From positions 1 through 13,625 of the forward strand of contig JAGCPM010000095.1 of assembly GCA_017965685.1 (NCBI GenBank): a stretch of 13,625 bases of DNA, in the 5' to 3' direction. This stretch comes from Kiritimatiellia bacterium. Lineage in GTDB: Bacteria > Verrucomicrobiota > Kiritimatiellia > RFP12 > UBA1067. Numbering within the stretch: position 1 is the first letter of the stretch; the number at the start of each line of letters is the position of its first letter. The position numbers and the translations under genes are program-made. Below the pieces are notes generated by a model. The model had not been told where the DNA came from. It saw nothing but the letters and a program-made list of their open reading frames with translations, and did not search any database. This document shows, in pieces, positions 6,993-13,625 of the stretch.

Positions 6993-9900
6993 ATGAAGCG
7001 CAATTGGCCAGCCGTAATTGTCGCAATCATTGCTGCTTCGCTCGCGACAGGTGCGCCTCTTTCGCCGCTACCGGTTTCGCGTGCGCCGTTCGAGCAGTCC
7101 GCCGAAGCCGTGCGGCGGCCCGTTTCACTCGCTTCATGGCCTTTCCATCCGACGGCCGGATGGAATCTTCTCGGCGAGGAACGTCTCACGACCTGGGCGG
7201 AGTTCCGCAGCGGCGACAAGTTTGTTGTCGCCAACGGCTATTATGGCCGCATCCACTTTGTGGGGCGGACAGGCTTCGGCAAAATCCTTTTCTATCGCGG
7301 AGGCGCGGAAGAAGCTTCGCCCACTGACTGCGAAAAGCCGGATCCGTACGGACGCGAACTTCTTGCGTGGCTGGAGATGCGTGTACTTGACGGTTCTACG
7401 CCCTACACCCGTTACATGGAATGCTACACGAATGCCACGATAAAAGTGGATGCGGAAGCGAAGTCGGTCTCATGGTCGCGTCCGTGCAAAGGCTCTACGG
7501 CGCGGTATTCGATTGCCCCCGAAGGTGACGGAATGCTTGCTCTGGAGTGGAATGCTCCGCAGCGCGTCGAGTTCAGGCTTTATCTCTGCGGAAACACCAC
7601 GAACGGCATCCATGGCGTGGAAAACTCAACGAAGCTCTTTGTGAACCGCAACAGCGAGACGGAGAGGATCGAAATCCAGTTCCCGGATGGCGTTATTGAA
7701 CATGATGCGATGGGTGCATCACACCCTACCGGCTCCAACAATCCTGCGCCCGATTACATATGGCGTACTGATGCCGCTTCCGGCCGCATCCTCATTGACC
7801 TTTGCGGCTCCACGATTAATAAGGCGCCAACCCCAAACTCCTGCATTGCCGATTTTTGGAAGGAGGATGCGCTGGACGTTCCGGCAGACCCGACGGGCAA
7901 CTTCCTTGCGAACGGAAGTTTCGAGCTTGGCCTTGTGGACTGGAACTACTGGTGGGGCGGCGAGCCGTGGTACATGGTCGCTGAGACAGGCGAGCCCTTG
8001 GAGAGTATAACGGACGAGGCGAAGGTGGGTGAAAAGGCTCTTCGCATAAGGTGCTCGAAGACCCGCGACAAGTACGAGGCTTTGCAGTCCGCGCCGATGT
8101 TGCTCGAGCCGGCACGAGAGCATATCCTCTGCGCATGGGTGAAGCGCGCGAAGGGCGAGCAGGGCGAAGCAAACATAACCTTGAAGGTTGAGCCAGCGGC
8201 CAAGAAATTCCATATTGTGACGAAGCCGGACGGCGGCGAGGCCAAGATGACTGTGATGCTTGCCGACGACGAATGGCACTTTGTTGAGTTGCCGTTCGTG
8301 TCGGAATGCGGAGACTGCAAGGTCATACTTGACGGAAAAGGCGCGGCGACGGTCGTGGATGGAATAAGGGTGGAAAGAATTTCTCGCGCAGAGGCGCAGA
8401 GGCACAGAGAAAGAGAGTGTGTGGAGGGGCGGTTGGAAACGGCGAATGACGACAACCTTCTCCATTTCGGCGATCCAATTGATGCACGGCTCATCCTTTC
8501 CGGGCCGGAAGGCGCGGAAGGCGCGGTGCGCGTTACATTGCGCAACTTCTACAACGAAACGGTCTATCTCAAGTCGTTCAAGTTCAAGCTGCCAAATGAC
8601 AAAACACTTCCTCTCGAATTCGACTCTGAACGCCTTGGCACGGGCGTGTTCGTGCTTGGGACGGAGTTTGTCATAGGCGACAATCGCTACCGCGGACGCT
8701 ACCAGCGCATGGCAGTCGTGAAGCCGCTCGACGGCAAACACGCCACAGCCGATTTCTACCTGCAGCTTGGCTGGTACGAGAAGAGTTCGAACGGCGAGAA
8801 GCTCGCCGGCTATTCCCGCGACCTCGGCATCATGGCGACAAACTGGCGGACCAACAGCCGCTTCGCGGACACGAACGCGCCGGAGACGCAACTCCGCAAG
8901 AAATACGGCTTCGTCAACCGGCTGCATACCGTCTCTTCCGAATTGGCCGGAATGTATCCCGATCTTTGCAAGCCGGGCATGCCGTGCAATCCCAAAGCCC
9001 TGACCAACGCCGTGCCGGAGAAAGTCGCATTCATTGAGAAGGCCGCCTACGAGGCCGGCATGAAGGCTGCACCTGACGACAATTGGTGGTCGTTCTACAA
9101 CGAGGAGGACGCCGAAATAGCGCCTATCCGCTATGCAAAGACAACTGAAGAGCGGCGCAAAGCCTGCGAGGAATGGTTCCAGTACCAACATGCCTGCTGG
9201 AAGGGGCTCAAGAAGGCGTTTGACGAGCGCGGCATGAAGCTTATGTACGCCCCCACGCACGGCAGTTGCAACTACAATCAGGAGTGGCGGCGCGAAATGA
9301 TGGATCTCTTCATGGACGTCGCCGCATCGCATGATTTCCGCTACGACTTCATCGCGATACACACCTATTATGCCATAGACAACTCGTATCTCGGCTATGC
9401 CGACCGCGACGCGAATACGGCCGAGCTCCTTTCGCGCATGGAAAAGTTCGGCTACGGCGATGCTCCGGTCATGTTCTCGGAAGGCTTCAACATTCTTCCG
9501 TTTTTCGCTCCGCGTTTCGGGGCGGTATCTTCCGCCGACGCATATTCCAACGGCGGCGTGCCATCACTCAATCTCGGATGGAGGGAATTCCTGCAGGCCG
9601 GCGCCATGGCGCGGCTTTATGTCATGGATCTCAAATACTGGCCGCGCGTGATCACGAGCCACTCGTGGCAGCACCGGCTCGTGGCGGACGCGAAGATGTC
9701 GCCGTTCATGTGGAACATGGTGCCGAATACGCTTGGGCATCTGTTGCCGTCGCCAAAGTTTCTAGGCGACGCGAAACGGGAAGGCTATCGCGCGTACGTT
9801 TTCCGCCAGGGAGATTACGGCGTTGCGGCGGTATGGACAAACGAACGCCAGGCGGAACTTGGCCGGAAGAAGGGGATGGCCCTCCCGCTCAAGCTTCCCG

Positions 9901-10067
9901 ACGATGCGCGGTTCGTGGATCTCATGGGCAACCGCCGCGCCGCGCCGCCGCGTGCCGCCGATGGCACGATGGCGGTTCCCCTCGCCCCCGCTCCGCTCTT
10001 TATCGTTTCGCGCGACGCGGAAGGGCTTTTGCAGTCACTAAGGGAAAATCAAGATGCAACGAAATAA
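6993..10067 (+). CDS. Exported probable glycoside hydrolase with a carbohydrate-binding domain and a GH-A-like barrel
   Basis: This 1024-residue protein begins with a signal peptide (MKRNWPAVIVAIIAASLATGA). Residues ~30-300 form an unrecognised N-terminal beta-rich region. Residues ~305-460 look like a CBM4/9-type jelly roll (LANGSFELGLVDWNYWWGG, GEKALRIRCSK, DEWHFVELPF, VVDGIRVERIS). A further beta-rich part (~475-600) leads to a C-terminal alpha/beta region (~610-960) resembling a clan GH-A barrel. In that region NNWWSFYNEEDAE carries candidate acid/base E704, DFIAIHTYYA is a typical late barrel strand, and PVMFSEGFN carries candidate nucleophile E830, 126 residues after E704. The family could not be named; GH39- or GH5-like folds are comparable only in outline. 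There is no clear ribosome site, and the ATG lies 7 bases after the preceding stop, suggesting coupled translation. A TTG at 6975 is an alternative start but would add six residues before the signal peptide. Confidence 0.7.
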   Translation: MKRNWPAVIVAIIAASLATGAPLSPLPVSRAPFEQSAEAVRRPVSLASWPFHPTAGWNLLGEERLTTWAEFRSGDKFVVANGYYGRIHFVGRTGFGKILFYRGGAEEASPTDCEKPDPYGRELLAWLEMRVLDGSTPYTRYMECYTNATIKVDAEAKSVSWSRPCKGSTARYSIAPEGDGMLALEWNAPQRVEFRLYLCGNTTNGIHGVENSTKLFVNRNSETERIEIQFPDGVIEHDAMGASHPTGSNNPAPDYIWRTDAASGRILIDLCGSTINKAPTPNSCIADFWKEDALDVPADPTGNFLANGSFELGLVDWNYWWGGEPWYMVAETGEPLESITDEAKVGEKALRIRCSKTRDKYEALQSAPMLLEPAREHILCAWVKRAKGEQGEANITLKVEPAAKKFHIVTKPDGGEAKMTVMLADDEWHFVELPFVSECGDCKVILDGKGAATVVDGIRVERISRAEAQRHRERECVEGRLETANDDNLLHFGDPIDARLILSGPEGAEGAVRVTLRNFYNETVYLKSFKFKLPNDKTLPLEFDSERLGTGVFVLGTEFVIGDNRYRGRYQRMAVVKPLDGKHATADFYLQLGWYEKSSNGEKLAGYSRDLGIMATNWRTNSRFADTNAPETQLRKKYGFVNRLHTVSSELAGMYPDLCKPGMPCNPKALTNAVPEKVAFIEKAAYEAGMKAAPDDNWWSFYNEEDAEIAPIRYAKTTEERRKACEEWFQYQHACWKGLKKAFDERGMKLMYAPTHGSCNYNQEWRREMMDLFMDVAASHDFRYDFIAIHTYYAIDNSYLGYADRDANTAELLSRMEKFGYGDAPVMFSEGFNILPFFAPRFGAVSSADAYSNGGVPSLNLGWREFLQAGAMARLYVMDLKYWPRVITSHSWQHRLVADAKMSPFMWNMVPNTLGHLLPSPKFLGDAKREGYRAYVFRQGDYGVAAVWTNERQAELGRKKGMALPLKLPDDARFVDLMGNRRAAPPRAADGTMAVPLAPAPLFIVSRDAEGLLQSLRENQDATK
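8386..8417 (+). repeat. Octameric tandem repeat (GCGCAGAG-type) at a domain junction
   Basis: Units of 8 bases read GCGCAGAG, GCGCAGAG, GCACAGAG and a degenerate AAAGAGAG. It is preceded by TTTCTC, the reverse-complement-like end often seen with this repeat class. The stretch encodes a charged linker (SRAEAQRHRERE) exactly after the carbohydrate-binding domain and before the next beta-rich region. The frame is not disturbed. Confidence 0.82.
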
Positions 10068-11046
10068 CATGAAAATGAATGCTGTCAAGAACGCGATGTC
10101 GGTTTGTGCCGCCATGTTGGCCGCTACGACCGCGAATATCGCCGCCGCATATCCCGCGCCGTACGCGGCAGACGTGTCAACGGCCGAAAAGCGTGCAGGA
10201 CTAACGCAACGCTTGTGGGCCCACGATGTTTTGACGGACGTGCGCATATGGCCTGCGGAGAGGCTGAAGCCAGAGGCAGTTGAAAAACCGCTTCGCTTCA
10301 CCGAAAAGGAGTTGCACGAATCGAATCTCGTGATAGGCGACATACTGAATCCGCAGTTTTCGTTTTTCCCGGCAAAAGGAAGCGGACCGCGACCTGCCGT
10401 CGTGGTCTTTCCCGGCGGCGGATATCGCGTGCTCGGCTGGAACAAGGAGGGCACGGAGGTAGCGGAGTGGTTCAACGCTCATGGATTTTCCGCATTCGTC
10501 CTTCTTTACCGCACGAACGATCGTGACGGGGCGCTCGCCGATGCACAGCGCACGATGGGCATCATACGCCGCGACGCGGCGAAATACGGTATCGACCCCA
10601 AACGCATCGGCGTGATAGGCTTTTCGGCCGGCGCGAATCTTGCGGTCAGGCTTTCGACAAACTGGCGCGAGCGCAGATACGCGCGTGTAGACGAGGCCGA
10701 CGATCTTTCTTGCCGCCCCGACTTCATGATGCCGATCTATCCATGGGACCTCAGGCCGCGCAAGAATCCGGCGACGCCGCGCGAGGGTTGGAAGAAGACC
10801 CTTGAGATGTTGCCGGAATATCCCGTGGACGCGCAAACGCCGCCGTCTTTCACTGTCCAGGCAAAGGACGATTTCTGCGAAATCGAGACGGCTCTAGGGC
10901 TTGATTCGGCCTTGCGCAAGGCGGGTGTTTCTTCGACAGTCCGTATCTATCCCGATGGCGGTCACGGTTACGGCCTGCGGCGTCTGGGCAAGGCTACGGA
11001 CGCATGGAGCGACGAAGCGGCGGTTTGGATTCGACAGTTCGATTGA
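10054..11046 (+). CDS. Exported alpha/beta-hydrolase esterase (acetyl-xylan-esterase-like)
   Basis: This 330-residue enzyme probably removes acetyl or other acyl groups from sugars, clearing the way for the glycosidases. The alpha/beta-hydrolase core shows the oxyanion loop FPGGGYRV (119-126) and the nucleophile elbow GFSAGAN with S191. The acid is D272 or D273 in QAKDDFCE, and H304 lies in DGGHGYG. DPKRIGVIGFSAG is typical of the BD-FAE/Axe-like COG0657 esterases. The first ~32 residues form a signal peptide (NAVKNAMSVCAAMLAATT with AAA near the cleavage site). The ATG at 10054 lies 8 bases after AAGGGA (10040-10045) and overlaps the end of the preceding gene by 14 bases; ATGs at 10069 and 10075 are alternatives that keep the signal peptide. 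The substrate cannot be read from sequence. Confidence 0.83.
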   Translation: MQRNNMKMNAVKNAMSVCAAMLAATTANIAAAYPAPYAADVSTAEKRAGLTQRLWAHDVLTDVRIWPAERLKPEAVEKPLRFTEKELHESNLVIGDILNPQFSFFPAKGSGPRPAVVVFPGGGYRVLGWNKEGTEVAEWFNAHGFSAFVLLYRTNDRDGALADAQRTMGIIRRDAAKYGIDPKRIGVIGFSAGANLAVRLSTNWRERRYARVDEADDLSCRPDFMMPIYPWDLRPRKNPATPREGWKKTLEMLPEYPVDAQTPPSFTVQAKDDFCEIETALGLDSALRKAGVSSTVRIYPDGGHGYGLRRLGKATDAWSDEAAVWIRQFD

Positions 11047-11048
11047 TT

Positions 11049-12398
11049 ATGGTCCGAATCATTGTGGCAGTCGTCGTGTCGCTGGCAATGCTGTCGGCGA
11101 CAGCCGAACCGTTCAGGGGCGGCGACAGGGTTGTCTTTTTCGGCGACTCTATAACCCATGGCGGGCGATACGGCGAATACGTCAATCTCTTCTACGCCAC
11201 GCGTTATCCGGATCGCAATATCTGGTTTTCCAATTCAGGGTGGTCGGGCGCCACTGCAGAACAGGGACTTTGGAGCATTGAAGAAGATGTCACGGAAAAG
11301 AAGCCGACAGTCGTCACCGTAATGTTCGGAATGAACGACATAAACCGGAATGCATGGCCGCGCACCGGCGATACGCCTGAATTCGCGGCCATGCGCGAAA
11401 CCGCCGTCAGGGTGTATGATGAACGCATGAATGAACTGGTAAGACGCATCCGTGCAGAGGCGGGAAATCCGGAGATAATCTATTTCACGCCGTCGCCCTA
11501 CGATCAGACTTGCATTGTTGCCGGGAAGCCTTCCGACATAGTGTGCAACAACGGTCTCGCAATACTTGCCGATCACGTTCGCGCATGGGCGAAGCGCGAC
11601 AGCGCCAATTGCGTCGATCTTCAGGCGACAATGCTGAAGATCAATGCAGATATGCAGGCGAAAGATCCTGCGGCCAGCCTTGTGCGCAGCTCGCCGGTGT
11701 GGTTCGACCGCGTACACCCAGGGCCGCTCGGCCACATGGCAATGCTGTACGGAATCCTGAAGTCGCAAGAGGCGGACTCTGTTGTGGACGAGATAGAGCG
11801 CGATGCGGGCGGTGAGGATTCTCTGGAGTTTTTTTGCACCGAAAAGGCCTTGCCGTTTCCAATGACGGAAGAAATGCGCCGCGTTCTCGACCTCGTGCCG
11901 TTCGAGCATGACTTCAACCGCGAAATCCTGCGCGTCAAGAACCTTAAGCGCGGCTTGCGCTATGCCGTCCGCATCGATGGCGTTGATGTCGGGTCATGGA
12001 CTGCGGAGGAACTTGCCGATGGCGTAAACCTTGCCTTGAACGAAAAGACGCCGCAATATCGTCAAGCCGCGCAAGCGGCGGAAATTTGCAGGCGCCTTTG
12101 GGCCAACGAACGGATGATTCGCGATTTCGCCACGTCCCGCCGATGGGTGAAGATGCACTACAAGGAAGATCCGGACGGGCCTGGCACGTTCGAGAAACTG
12201 ATAGAACGTCTTCTCTCGGAGGGGCGGGGCGAGGATTCGTACGACGTAAAGAAGTATCGATCCTACCTCAAAAACTGGCCGCGCCACGAGAAAATAGAGT
12301 CGGAAACGGCAAGGGATCGCGCCGCGCTTGCAGAAGCCGTCCGTCCCGTAGGGCACAACTTCGAAATCTTCCCTGTCATCCTTGCGGTAAATCCGTAG
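11049..12398 (+). CDS. Exported SGNH/GDSL-family hydrolase (carbohydrate esterase-like)
   Basis: This 449-residue protein has the four SGNH blocks. S34 lies in FFGDSITHGG, a block II glycine lies in NSGWSGATAEQ, N96 lies in FGMNDINR, and D220/H223 lie in WFDRVHPGPLGHMAM. Family members include rhamnogalacturonan and xylan acetyl esterases, which fits a cluster with a rhamnosidase. A ~190-residue C-terminal part (LRVKNLKRGLRYAVRIDGVD, DGVNLALNEKTPQYRQAAQ) is often found in environmental SGNH proteins and has no known function to me. The N-terminus MVRIIVAVVVSLAMLSATA is a signal peptide. The frame is open from 11004, but the ATG at 11049, 2 bases after the previous stop, gives the proper signal peptide. 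No ribosome site is seen, so translation is probably coupled. It is the last gene of the operon, and no terminator is visible after it. Confidence 0.85.
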   Translation: MVRIIVAVVVSLAMLSATAEPFRGGDRVVFFGDSITHGGRYGEYVNLFYATRYPDRNIWFSNSGWSGATAEQGLWSIEEDVTEKKPTVVTVMFGMNDINRNAWPRTGDTPEFAAMRETAVRVYDERMNELVRRIRAEAGNPEIIYFTPSPYDQTCIVAGKPSDIVCNNGLAILADHVRAWAKRDSANCVDLQATMLKINADMQAKDPAASLVRSSPVWFDRVHPGPLGHMAMLYGILKSQEADSVVDEIERDAGGEDSLEFFCTEKALPFPMTEEMRRVLDLVPFEHDFNREILRVKNLKRGLRYAVRIDGVDVGSWTAEELADGVNLALNEKTPQYRQAAQAAEICRRLWANERMIRDFATSRRWVKMHYKEDPDGPGTFEKLIERLLSEGRGEDSYDVKKYRSYLKNWPRHEKIESETARDRAALAEAVRPVGHNFEIFPVILAVNP

Positions 12399-12418
12399 CG
12401 AAAAATGCCGGAGAGTGG

Positions 12419-12448
12419 TGGACATGCGGCGGGTAAATATGCTATACT
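12419..12448 (+). promoter_or_regulatory. Sigma-70-type promoter of the decarboxylase gene
   Basis: A -35 box TGGACA (12419-12424, five of six consensus bases) and a -10 box TATACT (12443-12448, five of six) are separated by 18 bases. The predicted start near 12455 gives a leader of about 73 bases. This indicates that the decarboxylase is transcribed separately from the carbohydrate genes. Confidence 0.65.
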
Positions 12449-12455
12449 ACGCGAC

Positions 12456-12527
12456 ATGAAAATCGCATTCATAGTGGTTGCGGCAATTGCCGCCCGTAAG
12501 CGGCGCGATGCGCAGGAGGGCCGATAG
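12456..12527 (+). CDS. Possible 23-codon leader reading frame
   Basis: An ATG at 12456 opens a frame encoding a hydrophobic start (MKIAFIVVAAIAA) and a basic/polar tail. It ends in TAG directly against the decarboxylase TTG. It has no ribosome site, and the predicted transcription start is almost at its ATG, so it could only be read as a leaderless message. It may simply be a chance frame. It contains the decarboxylase Shine-Dalgarno and both hairpins. Confidence 0.2.
   Translation: MKIAFIVVAAIAARKRRDAQEGR
12480..12504 (+). promoter_or_regulatory. Two mutually exclusive hairpins in the decarboxylase leader
   Basis: GCGGCAATTGCCGC (12480-12493) is a perfect 14-base palindrome and could fold as a 5-pair stem with an AATT loop. 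Its right arm GCCGC (12489-12493) can instead pair with GCGGC at 12500-12504 around a CCGTAA loop. Both lie between the predicted transcription start and the AGGAGG at 12514-12519. The palindrome could equally be a DNA operator or a chance G+C-rich match. Confidence 0.4.
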
Positions 12528-13625
12528 TTGCTCGACCAGTCACAGGCACCTCTCGCCGAGGCGCTGAATGCGCAGCGGATAAACCGCCTTGCGCACTTTG
12601 ACGTGCCCGGACACAAGGGCGGCAGGATGAATCCCGAGCTTCCCGAGTATTTCGGCAAGCTTTGCATGGCGCTCGACGTTAATTCGATGACGCCGCTGGA
12701 CAACCTCGGCCATCCCGTGAGCGTCATAAAGGATGCGCAGGATCTCGCCGCCGAAGCATTCGGCGCCGACCACGCGTTCTTCATGGTGAACGGCACCACG
12801 AGTGCGGTGCAGACGATGATATGGGCGACATGCGGCCGCGGCGAGAAGATAATAATGCCGCGCAACGTCCACCGCAGCGCCATAAACGCGCTTGTCGTGA
12901 ACGGCGCAGTGCCCGTATACGTGAACCCCGGCCGGAACGCGCGCCTCGGCATTCCGCTGGGCATGAGCGTAGATGACGTGCAGAGGGCGATAGAGCTCAA
13001 CCCGGACGCGAAAGCGGTGCTTGTGAACAACCCGACGTACTACGGTGTGTGTTCCGATCTGGAGACAATCGTCTCCATGGCGCACGCAGCTGGGATGAAG
13101 GTTCTGGCGGACGAGGCGCACGGCACCCATTTCTACTTCAGCGACAAGCTGCCGGTTTCTGGAATGGCGGCCGGATGCGACATGGCGGCCGCCTCGCTGC
13201 ACAAGACCGGCGGCTCGCTCACGCAGAGTTCAATACTCCTTTGCCGCGACACGGTCAACCCCGACTACGTGCGCCAGATGATAACGCTCACGCAGTCGAC
13301 GAGCGCCAACTACCTTCTGCTTTCTTCGCTCGACCTTGCGCGCAGGCATCTTTTCTACCACGGCGGCGAAGTCTATGCGAAGACAATAGCCTTCGCCGAA
13401 TATGCGCGCGAAGAGATCAACAGGCTCGGCGGCTACTACGCCTTCGGACCGGAGATATGCAACGATTCCTCGAGTTTCGCGTTCGACCTGACGAAGCTTT
13501 CCGTACACACCCGCGACATCGGACTCGCCGGCATAGAGGTATACGACCTTCTGCGCGACGATTACGGGATACAGATCGAGTTCGGCGACGTCGGCAACAT
13601 ACTCGCGATAATCTCCGCCGGCGAC
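12528..13625 (+). CDS. Orn/Lys/Arg decarboxylase-family PLP enzyme, N-terminal part (3' end outside window)
   Basis: The first 366 codons are present and the frame is still open at the window's end. The protein belongs to the fold-type I, PLP-dependent Orn/Lys/Arg decarboxylase major domain family; short bacterial members of about 480 residues include SpeA-like arginine and lysine decarboxylases. Visible hallmarks are LDQSQAPLAEAL at the start, HFDVPGHKGGRM (23-34), VNGTTSAVQ, MPRNVHRSAINAL, DEAHGTHF with D195 and H198, and SLHKTGGSLTQSS with the PLP lysine K226. The start is a TTG, chosen because AGGAGG (12514-12519) is 8 bases upstream, homologous N-termini begin at this point, and no in-frame ATG occurs before the conserved VPGHKGG. 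The substrate cannot be settled without the C-terminus. Products would be cadaverine, putrescine or agmatine, feeding polyamine synthesis or acid resistance. It is not obviously linked to the sugar operon. Confidence 0.9.
   Translation, partial: MLDQSQAPLAEALNAQRINRLAHFDVPGHKGGRMNPELPEYFGKLCMALDVNSMTPLDNLGHPVSVIKDAQDLAAEAFGADHAFFMVNGTTSAVQTMIWATCGRGEKIIMPRNVHRSAINALVVNGAVPVYVNPGRNARLGIPLGMSVDDVQRAIELNPDAKAVLVNNPTYYGVCSDLETIVSMAHAAGMKVLADEAHGTHFYFSDKLPVSGMAAGCDMAAASLHKTGGSLTQSSILLCRDTVNPDYVRQMITLTQSTSANYLLLSSLDLARRHLFYHGGEVYAKTIAFAEYAREEINRLGGYYAFGPEICNDSSSFAFDLTKLSVHTRDIGLAGIEVYDLLRDDYGIQIEFGDVGNILAIISAGD

Larger units (their letters stand above)
12399..12527. other. Intergenic leader region before the decarboxylase
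   Basis: This 129-base gap contains no terminator for the upstream operon. It holds a good promoter for the decarboxylase, two overlapping inverted repeats, a 23-codon reading frame and the decarboxylase ribosome site. Confidence 0.7.

Noticed and set aside
7719..9362. Long minus-strand reading frame (547 codons) opposite the large glycoside hydrolase
   Set aside because: It is antisense to a gene with a signal peptide, recognisable domains and motifs. Its own translation is rich in R, H and V without family motifs, as expected from a G+C-biased shadow.
11004..11048. Upstream start for the SGNH hydrolase inside the preceding esterase gene
   Set aside because: The extra 15 residues come before the signal peptide and overlap conserved esterase codons; the ATG at 11049 directly follows the esterase stop.

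Overview
The window is 13.6 kb of bacterial DNA of fairly high G+C with every convincing gene on the + strand. It falls into three blocks: a housekeeping operon (1-1660), a six-gene carbohydrate-degradation operon (1812-12398), and the start of an amino-acid decarboxylase gene (12528 to the end). Homologue style (a secreted LamG protein, a GH106-type rhamnosidase, an exported isomerase-like protein, many signal peptides, no SusC/SusD pair) suggests a PVC-superphylum bacterium, perhaps Kiritimatiellae or Lentisphaeria. This is inference from gene style; no rRNA or other phylogenetic marker apart from the EF-G tail is present.

Block 1 holds the C-terminal end of elongation factor G, a TsaC/YrdC-type threonylcarbamoyl-AMP synthase and endonuclease III. 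They are joined by 4-base ATGA stop/start overlaps, so they look translationally coupled. Just past nth, on the opposite strand, lies a 21-codon piece that reads like the last helix of a NarL/LuxR-type response regulator followed by a stop (1670-1735). The rest of that gene is missing.

Block 2 begins at a good extended -10 promoter (TATAAT at 1773-1778) and runs through six genes spaced -14 to +29 bases apart: an L-fucose/L-arabinose-isomerase-family protein with a signal peptide, a GH106-like alpha-L-rhamnosidase, a two-LamG-domain protein, a 1024-residue protein with a carbohydrate-binding domain and a probable clan GH-A-like barrel, an alpha/beta-hydrolase esterase and an SGNH/GDSL esterase. 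All six start with a signal-peptide-like N-terminus. The simplest reading is an exported set that deacylates and cuts a rhamnose-containing, acetylated plant or algal polysaccharide. The isomerase homologue may act on a released sugar outside the cytoplasm. No transporter, sugar kinase, aldolase or regulator is present, so the pathway is incomplete here.

Three of the six genes carry a different short tandem repeat of 7 or 8 bases inside the reading frame (2552-2579, 4955-4996, 8386-8417). None breaks the frame, and all lie at apparent loops or domain borders.

Block 3 has its own promoter (TGGACA-N18-TATACT) and a roughly 73-base leader with two competing hairpins and a tiny reading frame. 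A TTG-started Orn/Lys/Arg decarboxylase-family gene follows and runs off the window. No tRNA, rRNA, CRISPR array, insertion sequence or convincing terminator was seen.
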